Source: UKL13-2 sp044229235
GTDB taxonomy: Bacteria > Pseudomonadota > Gammaproteobacteria > Burkholderiales > Usitatibacteraceae
Reading direction: 5' to 3'
Assembly: GCA_044229235.1 (NCBI GenBank)
Contig: JBGATH010000025.1
Span: 7,760-71,759, forward strand
Length of the DNA: 64,000 nt
The notes under the pieces were generated by a model. The model ran no database searches. It was not told where the DNA came from and saw only the letters and a list, made by a program, of their open reading frames with translations. Below, piece after piece: positions 44,791 through 53,045 of this stretch (within the stretch, counting starts at the first letter, position 1; every line of letters starts with the position of its first letter). Made by a program: the position numbers and the translations under genes.

Positions 44791-45836
44791 CGCGGATTCA
44801 ACCACGAGTCCCGACACTTCAGGGCGTGCGCAAGGAGGGGTGAGGTAACGAACCGCGGTACCCTTTTGCTTCTGACACGAAAGGAAGCCGCTATGAGTGG
44901 TTCGCCCCTCACCTTACGTTAAATTTATTCACGCTGGCCGGAAATAATCTGCTGCCAGATCCGAGATTGCCATTGCGCTGGGCTGCAATTTTATCGGCGG
45001 TCTATGACGAGTGAACACTTACCGGATCGGGCGTGGACGGTACTGTCCGCATCGGGCCCAGCGGCATCGCAACGCGGCTGGAAGCGCGCAGCAAGGCGCG
45101 AACGCGCGTGGTGCCCGCCAGCGACTGGTGCGGAACGGGCTACGATCAGCAGGCTGGTCGCCGGAACAAACTGGTGGTCGCAAGCGTACAGCGATTCAAC
45201 ACCCGGTGCCGGTCAGCTTCCAGGCCATCCATCTGGTGGCCAAAGCCACGGTTAATCGCGGCGCACACCGCCCCGGCTGCGCCGTCATCTGGAAGCGGCT
45301 CACCCGGCGCCGGTGGAACGGTTTCCGCACAGTCGATCCACCGGCGCGCCATGAGGTTCTGCTAAAAGATCGAGATCGGTCATTGAAGCCGATACCGCCA
45401 TTGGCAAGAAGAAGGATAAAGCGTTTGTTACCGCGCATGATGGGCGAGTTTGCGTACGTGGTGCGGAAGGTGCTCGAACGGGATTGAGGTCGAGGACTAA
45501 CGGGCGATCGATGAAAACGACGCCTGGATCACTGTGGATTGGTTTGAAAGTGTGGCCACTGGATCGCGGTCCGGAGTTCAGGGCAACGGCGAGGTCATGG
45601 TCGACAAGGCTTTGTCTGCGATCCTCGTGCATCGCAACCAGCGCGGCACCAACGAGAACCAGACGGCATGCTGCGCGTGGATTTACCCAAGGGGTGAGCA
45701 TGGACAACTACCCCGGCGGTCAGGCGTCTACAGGAAAAATACAACCACAGGCCAAGGAAATGTCTCGGCTTCCTGACCCCATACGAGGTAGCATTCAACC
45801 GCCCACCGCGTGTCGGGACTCGTACTTGAATCCGCG
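44791..45836 (+). mobile_element. Decayed IS30-family insertion sequence
   Basis: 1046 bp bounded by 27-bp inverted repeats: left 44791-44817 (starts CGCGGATTCAACCACGAGTC), right 45810-45836 (ends ACTTGAATCCGCG), matching at 25 of 27 positions. TTTT is present on both outer sides (44787-44790 and 45837-45840), a 4-bp target duplication. The interior holds a frameshifted IS30-type transposase. It sits precisely at the apex of a 66-bp palindrome, consistent with the known preference of IS30 for palindromic targets. Length fits the family (about 1.0-1.2 kb). Confidence 0.88.
44893..45695 (+). pseudogene. IS30-family transposase, degenerate
   Basis: Family segments appear in the correct order but in different frames: an HTH-like RSEIAIALG and HRAQRH region, GWSPEQTGGR near 45152, VSFQAIH near 45210, the first catalytic Asp in IEADTAIGKKKDKAFVT from 45382, DRGPEF from 45562, QRGTNEN from 45639, and DGMLRVDLPKG from 45662 followed by TGA. 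At least three frameshifts and internal stops separate them, so no active transposase can be made. The start is approximate. The match rests on motif recognition, not alignment. Confidence 0.8.
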
Positions 45837-45840
45837 TTTT

Positions 45841-45871
45841 CGGCCTGAAAGGCGCGCCAGTGCTGGAGTTT
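45841..45871. repeat. 66-bp palindromic repeat, copy E, right half
   Basis: CGGCCTGAAAGGCGCGCC and the right arm CCAGTGCTGGAGTTT, complementary to the left half at 44756. The paired changes relative to copies A-C (CACTGG with CCAGTG, versus CATTGG with CCAATG) keep the arms matched. Confidence 0.88.
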
Positions 45872-45939
45872 GCCATTTTGTTGCCAGCTTTGGCGGATAG
45901 GGTGGCGAATCCAGCATTCGCGCCACGTAGAATTCGCCC

Positions 45940-46320
45940 ATGTTTTCCAGACCTGTTTTCCGCACTGCCGGCATCGGCATCGTCGTCGCCATCTGGGTGT
46001 TGTCGCTGATCCCGCTTTCGCAGTCGGGCGTTCCGGGATCGGACAAATTCCACCATGCCTTCGCCTATTTCACGTGCATGTTCTGCTGGGGCCAGGTCTT
46101 TCCACGCGCCGCCACGCGCCTGAAGCTGGCATTGATTTTCACCGCCATGGGCGCGTTGATCGAATGCGCGCAGGGACTCACCAGTTATCGCTCGTTCGAA
46201 TGGCTGGACATGGTTGCCAACGCAACCGGCGTCATCATCGCCTGGTTGGTGGTGACGCTGCAGTTGTCAATCCAGCGCCGCTACCGGATCGGTGAGGCCG
46301 GCAGACAGGGTCGCCAGTGA
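45940..46320 (+). CDS. VanZ-like membrane protein
   Basis: 126 aa with about four TM helices (IGIVVAIWVLSLIPLSQSG, FTCMFCWGQVF, LALIFTAMGALIECAQGLT, DMVANATGVIIAWLVV). The pattern DKFHHAFAYF and ECAQ...S.EWLDMVANATG is that of the VanZ-like family, named for a teicoplanin-resistance gene but mostly of unknown role. Its GTGA overlap with the VOC gene shows coupling. A small imperfect hairpin (45902-45926) precedes it. Confidence 0.82.
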   Translation: MFSRPVFRTAGIGIVVAIWVLSLIPLSQSGVPGSDKFHHAFAYFTCMFCWGQVFPRAATRLKLALIFTAMGALIECAQGLTSYRSFEWLDMVANATGVIIAWLVVTLQLSIQRRYRIGEAGRQGRQ

Positions 46321-46964
46321 CCGCGCTTGATCACCTCGTGCTGGGTACAGCCGATCTCGACCGGGGCGCCGCGTGGTTGGAGCGTTTTCTTGGTGTGACG
46401 CTGTCGCCGGTCGGTACCCATGTACGCATGGGAACCCATAATCGCCTGCTGTCGCTAGGCCCGGATTGCTATCTCGAACTCATCGCCATCGATCCGGCGG
46501 GCGGTGCGCCGTTCATGCCGCGCTGGTTCGGACTGGACACGCTTGACGTCCAGGAGCGCATTGCCAGCCGGCCGCGGCTGCTGGGCTGGGTGGCGCGCAC
46601 CGACCAGATCGAGTCGCTCGATCAGAAAACCGGCGGCATACTCGGCAGCGTGCACGCCATGGAACGTGGCGACTTTCGCTGGCGCATCACCATTCCTGCC
46701 GACGGCTATCCGGTCGAAAGCGGCCTCGTGCCTTCACTCATCCAATGGGACGTGGCGGTCCATCCCTGCCATCGCCTGCCGGACCAGCAATGTCGCCTCG
46801 AGTGGATGGAGGCGGCGCATCCCAATCCGGCAAAAGTGGCGTATCTGCTTGACGAACTAGGACTGTGCGGGCAACTCAAGCTCACCCCCACGCCGCCCTA
46901 CTCCGGCATGACCATGTGCGCCTACATCCGCACCCCGGCTGGCGTGAAGACGCTGATGAGCTAG
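46317..46964 (+). CDS. VOC-superfamily (glyoxalase-like) protein
   Basis: 215 aa starting at GTG 46317, overlapping the VanZ-like stop. The opening ALDHLVLGTADLDRGAAWLE is the vicinal-oxygen-chelate signature with the first metal His; CYLELIAIDP supplies another ligand. The second half is less conserved, as in the glyoxalase-like domain subfamily (PF13468 type). No substrate can be inferred. Confidence 0.82.
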   Translation: MTALDHLVLGTADLDRGAAWLERFLGVTLSPVGTHVRMGTHNRLLSLGPDCYLELIAIDPAGGAPFMPRWFGLDTLDVQERIASRPRLLGWVARTDQIESLDQKTGGILGSVHAMERGDFRWRITIPADGYPVESGLVPSLIQWDVAVHPCHRLPDQQCRLEWMEAAHPNPAKVAYLLDELGLCGQLKLTPTPPYSGMTMCAYIRTPAGVKTLMS

Positions 46965-46976
46965 ACTGGCGACAAC

Positions 46977-47468
46977 ATGATGAAACTGCTGAAACGCCTG
47001 CTGCTCGCCGTCGCTGTGCTGGTGGCGCTGGCCGCACTCCTGGTCGCGATTGAATACTTCGGAGGACAACCCATGGGCCTGTTTGCCGGTTCCCGCCCCG
47101 CCGCGCTCGGATTCAACGCCGGCAAATTCTCGCCGCCGTCGTGGAAACCCAACTGCGTCTCGTCGACCGTAGAAAAGTCCGACAGCCACTACATCGAACC
47201 GATCGTGATCCGCGGTTCGGCGACCGATGCATGGAAAAAACTGGCGAGCGTGATCAAGGCAACGCCGCGCACGACGGTCGTTACCGAAAACGCCGGCTAC
47301 CTGTATGCCGAGTTCAAATCCGCTGGCATGGGTTTTGTCGATGACGTGGAATTCGCATTGGACGAGAAGGCCGGCGTGATCCACGTGCGTTCGGCATCGC
47401 GCCTTGGCGTTCGCGATTTCAACGCCAACCGCAACCGCATCGAGGCCATTCGCGGCGCAATGCAATAG
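46977..47468 (+). CDS. DUF1499 protein with N-terminal membrane anchor
   Basis: 163 aa. Residues 5-27 are a TM helix or signal anchor (LLLAVAVLVALAALLVAIEY). The rest matches DUF1499: NCVSST, DAWKKLASVIKATPRTTVV, MGFVDDVEFALDE and IHVRSASRLGVRDFNANR. This family occurs near photosynthesis or stress genes but has no assigned reaction. It is 12 bp after the VOC gene, likely the same operon. Confidence 0.87.
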   Translation: MMKLLKRLLLAVAVLVALAALLVAIEYFGGQPMGLFAGSRPAALGFNAGKFSPPSWKPNCVSSTVEKSDSHYIEPIVIRGSATDAWKKLASVIKATPRTTVVTENAGYLYAEFKSAGMGFVDDVEFALDEKAGVIHVRSASRLGVRDFNANRNRIEAIRGAMQ

Positions 47469-47522
47469 GCGGATCGCCAGATGCGCTTCCTTTAGCCACT
47501 GCCGATCACACTGTTCGGCGCC

Positions 47523-47861
47523 GTGCTGGGCATCATCGTCATGACCTTTGGCGGCACTTTCCGGCGGGAAGGCATCGCGCTCGAGGGCAGCGGTGGCCCC
47601 GCAGCCGGCATCCTGTGGCTTTTCAATCCCCGCAGTCGCATCGAAGCGATCACGCTGGGACACGTGATCATTGCCCGCGATGCCGCTGTGGCGAATGCGC
47701 TTCGTTCGCACGAACATGCACATGTCCGGCAGTATGAACGCTGGGGTTTGGTGTTTCCGCTCGTGTACCTCGCCGCCGGCGCGTGGGCGCGCATGCATGG
47801 CGGATGCGCCTATCGGGACAACTGCTTCGAGCGCGAGGCGCGCGCCGCTGCGGGGCGTTGA
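47523..47861 (+). CDS. Small membrane-associated protein with HEHAH motif
   Basis: 112 aa from GTG 47523. It has SHEHAHVRQYERWG, a metalloprotease-like HExxH variant, then a hydrophobic segment LVFPLVYLAAGAWA and YRDNCFEREA. Uncharacterised proteins with this pattern are widespread. An in-frame ATG at 47481 would give MRFL and then a TAG (47493-47495) before the same reading frame continues as PLPITLFGAVLG, a likely original N-terminus. The gene may thus carry an early nonsense mutation or restart at 47523. It meets the GAF gene stop to stop with no gap. Confidence 0.6.
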   Translation: MLGIIVMTFGGTFRREGIALEGSGGPAAGILWLFNPRSRIEAITLGHVIIARDAAVANALRSHEHAHVRQYERWGLVFPLVYLAAGAWARMHGGCAYRDNCFEREARAAAGR

Positions 47862-48554
47862 TCAGGGCAGCAGGGCCGGCGCGACCAGCGCCATCGCCAC
47901 GATCACTGCCTGCCGATCCGCAGTGAAGAACGCCTCCGGGGCGGCCTCGGCGTCGATGATGCCAAGCACTGTGCCGTCCCCATCCAGGATCGGCAAACAC
48001 ATTTCGGATTGCACAGCGTCATCGCAGACGTAGAAACCGCCACCTGCCGCCCGATGGGCAGCGACGTTGTCGATCACCATTGCCTGGCCGGACATCCCGA
48101 CCGCGCTGTTGGTACTGCCTTTGGCGAACTCGGCCGTGAGCGGAAATTCCGCGCGGCTGGGCCGGCCGCGATAGGCGAGCTTCACCAGCGCATCGCCGGC
48201 AGGCACCTTGCGGCATTGGTAGATCCCCACCCAGTCCGCGCCGGTGACCATGTCGGCGCGCGTGACCAGAATATTGAGCAGCTTCAGCTTGCGCGTGTTG
48301 GCCTCGGATTCACCACCAATGACGCGGGTGAGATCGTAGAGCACCGGATCTATTTCCTCGATGATCGAACACGCACCATCCTCGGAAAGCGTCGGCACTT
48401 GGTAGCGGTAAAGGGCGTCGGCCGACACGTCCATAGGCGTGGCCAGCTGGGCGATGAAGTCGTGAATCGCCTTCTCGATGACGGGGATGTGATCGGACAG
48501 CGCGTCCAGCCCGGTCGCGAACAGGTAAGCGCGGATGCGCTCTTCTGTACTCAC
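47862..48554 (-). CDS. GAF domain protein
   Basis: 230 aa. Residues 65-225 form a GAF domain with GADWVGIYQC, GMSGQAMVIDNV and VLGIIDAEA. Cysteines in FYVCDDAVQSEMCLPI recall free-methionine-sulfoxide reductases (fRMsr), but the catalytic pattern is not fully matched, so a sensor role is equally possible. It overlaps the upstream trans-sulfuration gene by 4 nt. Confidence 0.8.
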   Translation of the reverse strand: MSTEERIRAYLFATGLDALSDHIPVIEKAIHDFIAQLATPMDVSADALYRYQVPTLSEDGACSIIEEIDPVLYDLTRVIGGESEANTRKLKLLNILVTRADMVTGADWVGIYQCRKVPAGDALVKLAYRGRPSRAEFPLTAEFAKGSTNSAVGMSGQAMVIDNVAAHRAAGGGFYVCDDAVQSEMCLPILDGDGTVLGIIDAEAAPEAFFTADRQAVIVAMALVAPALLP

Positions 48555-49705
48555 TTGCGGTGCCCCTGAAGCAATGCTTCGTCCAAATCGTCGATCAAGT
48601 CGTCGATGTTCTCGATGCCCACGGACAGGCGCAGCAAGTCCGCCGGCACCGGTGAATTGGCGCCCTCCACGCTGGCGCGGTGTTCGATGAGGCTTTCCAC
48701 GCCGCCGAGCGAGGTGGCGCGCTTCCAGATGTCGACGTGGGCCGCCGTGGCAATTGCCGCCGCCTCGCCGCCTTTCACGCGCACCGACAGCATGCCGCCG
48801 AAGCCGCCCTGCATTTGCCGTGCCGCGATATCGTGCCCGGAGAATGCCGGCAGGCCCGGATACAGCACTTCCTCCACCAGTTCATGCCCCTGCAAATACT
48901 CGGCAATCTCCTGCGCGGAACGGCTGGCGGCTTTCACCCGCAAAAACAGCGTGCGCATGCCGCGCTGCAGCAGCCAGGCTTCAAACGGGCCCAGCGTTCC
49001 GCCAATCTGCGCGCGGACCGCTTTGATGCGCTGCCAGTAGTCGGAATCCTCGCGCGCCACCAGCGCACCGGCGATGACGTCCGAGTGCCCGTTCAGGTAC
49101 TTGGTGGCCGAGTGCATGACGATATCCGCGCCAAGCGCGAGCGGCTTGGTCAGTACCGGCGACGCGGTGGTGGAATCGACCGCCAGCATGGCACCGCCCG
49201 CCCGGGCGATTTCCGCCGCCGCCGCGATATCGGTGATGGTCCACAACGGGTTGGCCGGCGTTTCCACCCACACCAACCGGGTCTTTCCCAGCCGGACGGC
49301 GCGGCGCAGTTCGTCCGGGTTCGACATGTCGATGAACTCGACCTGCAGGCCCCACTGCACCGCGAAGTTGGCCAGCCAGTTGCGCAGTGACCAGTACATC
49401 ACTTTCGGTGCCAGCACATGATTACCTGGCTTCAGCGCCATGAAAACCGCGGTGGCAGCGGCCATTCCCGAGGCGAACACGGCGGCCTTGGCGCCTTTCT
49501 CCAGCTCGCAAAGCACCGCCTCCACCTGGTCAAACGACGGATTGTGGTCCCGCGCGTACACGCGGCCATTGCGGTACTGGTTGTCCGCATCGCGGATGTA
49601 CGTCGTGGATGTGTGGATCGGCGGCGAGATCGCCTTGGTGGTCTCGTCCACCCAGCCCATCGCCTGCGCTGCCACCGTTTCCGGCATGACCATCTTGGAT
49701 TTCAT
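48551..49705 (-). CDS. Trans-sulfuration PLP-dependent enzyme (cystathionine gamma/beta-lyase family)
   Basis: 384 aa of the Cys/Met metabolism family. The PLP-binding Lys is in MHSATKYLNGHSDV; FASGMAAATAVFMAL and VWVETPANPLWTITD are the family phosphate- and substrate-binding parts. It may be cystathionine beta- or gamma-lyase or a synthase; sequence alone does not decide. The start is ATG 49705 or 49693. It sits in a minus-strand run with Nudix and alaS. Confidence 0.88.
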   Translation of the reverse strand: MKSKMVMPETVAAQAMGWVDETTKAISPPIHTSTTYIRDADNQYRNGRVYARDHNPSFDQVEAVLCELEKGAKAAVFASGMAAATAVFMALKPGNHVLAPKVMYWSLRNWLANFAVQWGLQVEFIDMSNPDELRRAVRLGKTRLVWVETPANPLWTITDIAAAAEIARAGGAMLAVDSTTASPVLTKPLALGADIVMHSATKYLNGHSDVIAGALVAREDSDYWQRIKAVRAQIGGTLGPFEAWLLQRGMRTLFLRVKAASRSAQEIAEYLQGHELVEEVLYPGLPAFSGHDIAARQMQGGFGGMLSVRVKGGEAAAIATAAHVDIWKRATSLGGVESLIEHRASVEGANSPVPADLLRLSVGIENIDDLIDDLDEALLQGHRK

Positions 49706-49714
49706 TTCACGCCT

Positions 49715-50272
49715 TCATGTTTTGTTGACCGCGTTGACCTGGATGGGCGGACGATCGACGAATTGCACCTCGAGCCCGCGCGAGCGCATCCAGTCGGCCA
49801 CCGCGAAACCGGTGGCGCGCGGCCAGGGACGCAATTCGTGCGGTTGGTAGCGCTTGACCTCGACCAGTTCCGGGCTCAGGTGGATTTGCCCCGTTGCCAC
49901 CACGTGGTAGCAGAGCATGATCTCGTTCTTGCGCTCGAAGATGTAGTTGCCGATGAGGTTGGCCTCGACCACGTCGAGGTTCATTTCTTCCTTGACCTCG
50001 CGCGCCACGCCGGCTTTCGGATCCTCGTTTCGCTCGAGGTAACCGGTCACCAGTGCGAACGCGCCCTCCGGCCAGCCTGCGCCGCGCGCCAGCACGATGC
50101 TGCCCTCGTGCTCCACCAGGGCGCCCACCGCCGGGGTCGGATTCTGCCACTGGATGAAGCCGCAAGCGTCGTCCGCGCAGGCGCGGCGCAACTGCGCGCC
50201 GCCGTCGTCGGCAATCTGCCGATCGATCAGTTCCCGCGAACAGCGCGGACAGAAGCGGAATGTCTCGAACAA
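49715..50272 (-). CDS. Nudix hydrolase with N-terminal zinc ribbon
   Basis: 185 aa. The zinc ribbon has CPRC and CADDAC near the N-terminus; the Nudix box is GYLERNEDPKAG followed by REVKEEMNL, the GX5EX7REUXEEXGU pattern. It hydrolyses a nucleoside diphosphate derivative of unknown identity (NADH-type or mutagenic nucleotide). The start is TTG at 50272, because CPRC at residues 8-11 must be included and no ATG is near. It lies 6 bp after alaS. Confidence 0.85.
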   Translation of the reverse strand: MFETFRFCPRCSRELIDRQIADDGGAQLRRACADDACGFIQWQNPTPAVGALVEHEGSIVLARGAGWPEGAFALVTGYLERNEDPKAGVAREVKEEMNLDVVEANLIGNYIFERKNEIMLCYHVVATGQIHLSPELVEVKRYQPHELRPWPRATGFAVADWMRSRGLEVQFVDRPPIQVNAVNKT

Positions 50273-50278
50273 GTCTGC

Positions 50279-52909
50279 TTACGCGCGCTGCGCGACCCAG
50301 TCTGTGACGCTGGCGAGCGCTGCCGGCAGCGTCTTGGCATCGGTGCCGCCCGCCATTGCCATGTCCGGTTTGCCGCCACCCTTGCCGCCGACCTGCTGCG
50401 CGACGTGGTTGACCAGCTCGCCGGCCTTGAACCTGCCGACCAGATCCGCCGTCACCCCGGCGGCAAGGCTGACCTTGTCACCGTCCACCGTGGCCAGCAC
50501 GATCACGCCCGACTTCAGCTTGTTTTTCAACTGGTCCATGGTCTCGCGCAACGCCTTTGCGTCAACGCCGTCCAATTTGGCGGAGAGAACCTTCACCCCT
50601 TTGACATCCGCTGCGGAATCCGCGAGCTCATCACCGGCGGACGCGGCCAGCTTCGACTTCAACTGTGCCAGCTGCTTTTCCAAAGTCTTGACGTGGTCAA
50701 CCATCTGTTCGATCTTGTTCACCACGTCCTGCGGCTGCGCTTTCAGCAGGCCCGCCGATTGCGTCAGCTGCCTTTCCATGCCCTGCACGTATTCGAACGC
50801 CACTGAACCGGCCACCGCTTCAACACGACGCACACCTGCCGCCACACCACCTTCCGAAACAATCTTGAACAGGCCGATGTCACCGGTACGCCCGACGTGC
50901 GTGCCGCCGCAGAATTCCCGCGACGAGCCGATGTCCAGCACCCGCACCACATCGCCGTATTTTTCGCCAAACAGCATGGTCGCGCCCGATTTCTGCGCCT
51001 CCTCGATCGGCATCACCCGCGCCTGCGTGGCTTCATTTTTTAGGATCTCCACGTTGACGATGCCTTCAACTTTTGCAATTTCATCAGCCGTCATCGGCGC
51101 ATTGTGCGCAAAGTCGAAGCGCGTTTTGTCTGCATCGACCAGCGAGCCTTTCTGCTGCACATGCGCGCCCAGCACTTCGCGCAAGGCCTTGTGCATGATG
51201 TGTGTCACCGAGTGATGGCGCATGGTGCGCTGGCGGCGATGCATATCCACATTGGCCGCGACCGCGTCGCCCACCACCAGTTCGCCGGTGGTTAGCGTGC
51301 CGTAATGGCCGAACACATCGGCCTGGATCTTTTGCGTGTCATGAACCTGGAAAAGTGTGAGGCAGGTGCCACCTTTGCTCAGTTCACCCGCATCACCCAC
51401 CTGGCCGCCGGATTCGGCGTAGAACGGCGTCTTGTCCAGCACCACCACGCCTTCTTCGCCCGCGGCCAGCCGGTCGACCGCGGAACCACCGCGATAAAGC
51501 GCGACCACGCGCCCCTCATCGGACATGGTGTCGTAGCCGCGAAACAGTGTCTTTGCACCGCTGTAATCCAGAGCGGCGTCGGCCTTGAACCTGGAGCCCG
51601 CGCGCGAGCGCTCCTGCTGCTCGGCCATCGCCTTGTCGAACCCGGCCATGTCGACCTGGAAACCGCGTTCGCGACCGATGTCCGCAGTCAGGTCAATCGG
51701 GAAACCGTAGGTATCGGACAGCTTGAAGGCGGTATCACCGTCAAGCCGCTGTGGGCTGGCTTTCAAGGCAGCATCAAGAATCTCCATGCCCTTCTCCAGC
51801 GTCTCGCCGAAGCGCTCTTCCTCCTGCTTCAGCACCGCCATCACGCGTTCCTTTGATTGCGCGATTTCCGGGAAGGCATCGCCCATCACCTTGGCGAGGT
51901 CGTCGACCAGCTTGTAGAAGAATGGTTTTTTCTGGCCCAGCTTGTAGCCATGGCGCATGGCGCGGCGCGCGATGCGCCGCAACACGTAACCGCGACCGGC
52001 GTTTTCGGGAATCACCCCGTCGCACACCAGGAACGCGCAGGCGCGGATGTGATCGGCGATGACCCGCAGCGAAGGCAAAGTCAAATCCGTCGCGCCGGTT
52101 TCCCGCGCAGCCGCCTTGATCAGCGCCTGGAAGAGGTCGATTTCGTAGTTGGCGTGCACGTGCTGCAGCACCGCCGAGAGCCGCTCCAGGCCCATGCCGG
52201 TATCCACAGCCGGTTTTGGCAGCGGAATCATCGGGCCGTCAACAACCTCGCGGTTGAACTGCATGAACACCAGGTTCCAGATCTCGATATAGCGGTCACC
52301 GTCTTCCTCGGGCGAGCCCGGCGGGCCGCCGGGAATATGCGGGCCGTGGTCGTAGAAGATCTCGCTGCACGGGCCGCAGGGGCCGGTGTCGCCCATCATC
52401 CAGAAATTGTCCGAGGCGTAGCGCGAGCCCTTGTTGTCGCCGATGCGGATGATGCGCTCCTTCGGCACGCCGATATCATTGGCCCAGATGTCGTAGGCCT
52501 CGTCGTCTTCCGCATACACCGTGACCCACAGTTTTTCCTTGGGCAACTTGTAGACCGTGGTGAGCAGTTCCCACGCGAAACGAATGGCGTCGTGCTTGAA
52601 ATAGTCGCCAAAGCTGAAATTGCCCAGCATCTCGAAAAAAGTATGGTGGCGCGCCGTGTAGCCGACGTTTTCGAGGTCGTTGTGCTTGCCGCCGGCACGC
52701 ACGCAGCGCTGCGACGTCACGGCACGTACATAACTGCGCTTTTCCTTGCCAAGGAAACAGTCCTTGAACTGGTTCATGCCGGCATTGGTGAACAGCAGGG
52801 TGGGGTCATCGCCCGGCACCAGCGAAGACGAAGCCACATGCGTGTGGCCCTTGGAGACAAAATAGTCGATGAATGCCTGGCGGATGCCGGAGACGGTGCT
52901 GAGGTTCAT
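50279..52909 (-). CDS. alaS: Alanyl-tRNA synthetase
   Basis: 876 aa, the same length as the E. coli enzyme. The class II aminoacylation core begins FVSKGHTHVASSSLVPGDDP; the editing domain carries HHSVTHIMHKAL (HxxxH) and CGGTHVGRTGDIG; the C-Ala domain is the Gly-rich GGKGGGKPDMAMAGG. The ATG at 52909 gives the family start MNLSTVSGIRQAF; a 24-residue extension is open upstream but not conserved. It follows the ATP-grasp gene by 136 bp. Confidence 0.98.
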   Translation of the reverse strand: MNLSTVSGIRQAFIDYFVSKGHTHVASSSLVPGDDPTLLFTNAGMNQFKDCFLGKEKRSYVRAVTSQRCVRAGGKHNDLENVGYTARHHTFFEMLGNFSFGDYFKHDAIRFAWELLTTVYKLPKEKLWVTVYAEDDEAYDIWANDIGVPKERIIRIGDNKGSRYASDNFWMMGDTGPCGPCSEIFYDHGPHIPGGPPGSPEEDGDRYIEIWNLVFMQFNREVVDGPMIPLPKPAVDTGMGLERLSAVLQHVHANYEIDLFQALIKAAARETGATDLTLPSLRVIADHIRACAFLVCDGVIPENAGRGYVLRRIARRAMRHGYKLGQKKPFFYKLVDDLAKVMGDAFPEIAQSKERVMAVLKQEEERFGETLEKGMEILDAALKASPQRLDGDTAFKLSDTYGFPIDLTADIGRERGFQVDMAGFDKAMAEQQERSRAGSRFKADAALDYSGAKTLFRGYDTMSDEGRVVALYRGGSAVDRLAAGEEGVVVLDKTPFYAESGGQVGDAGELSKGGTCLTLFQVHDTQKIQADVFGHYGTLTTGELVVGDAVAANVDMHRRQRTMRHHSVTHIMHKALREVLGAHVQQKGSLVDADKTRFDFAHNAPMTADEIAKVEGIVNVEILKNEATQARVMPIEEAQKSGATMLFGEKYGDVVRVLDIGSSREFCGGTHVGRTGDIGLFKIVSEGGVAAGVRRVEAVAGSVAFEYVQGMERQLTQSAGLLKAQPQDVVNKIEQMVDHVKTLEKQLAQLKSKLAASAGDELADSAADVKGVKVLSAKLDGVDAKALRETMDQLKNKLKSGVIVLATVDGDKVSLAAGVTADLVGRFKAGELVNHVAQQVGGKGGGKPDMAMAGGTDAKTLPAALASVTDWVAQRA

Positions 52910-53045
52910 GGCGCTTTGCGATGGAAGCCCGCAGGAGCGGGCACGGTCGATGGGGAAAACATCAATTTTACCCGACGACACCCGGCAACACGAGCCAAAA
53001 CCAGCCGTATCGGGGTCTGAATGCCCTTGACCTGCCCGGTGCGGG

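Noticed and set aside
44821..44935. Attenuator-like pairing GGTGAGG/CCTCACC inside the IS
   Set aside because: It pairs over only seven bases within a decayed element and lacks a T tract.
45011..45900. Several open frames of 80-160 codons in the IS region
   Set aside because: They are pieces of one frameshifted IS30-type transposase, not separate genes.
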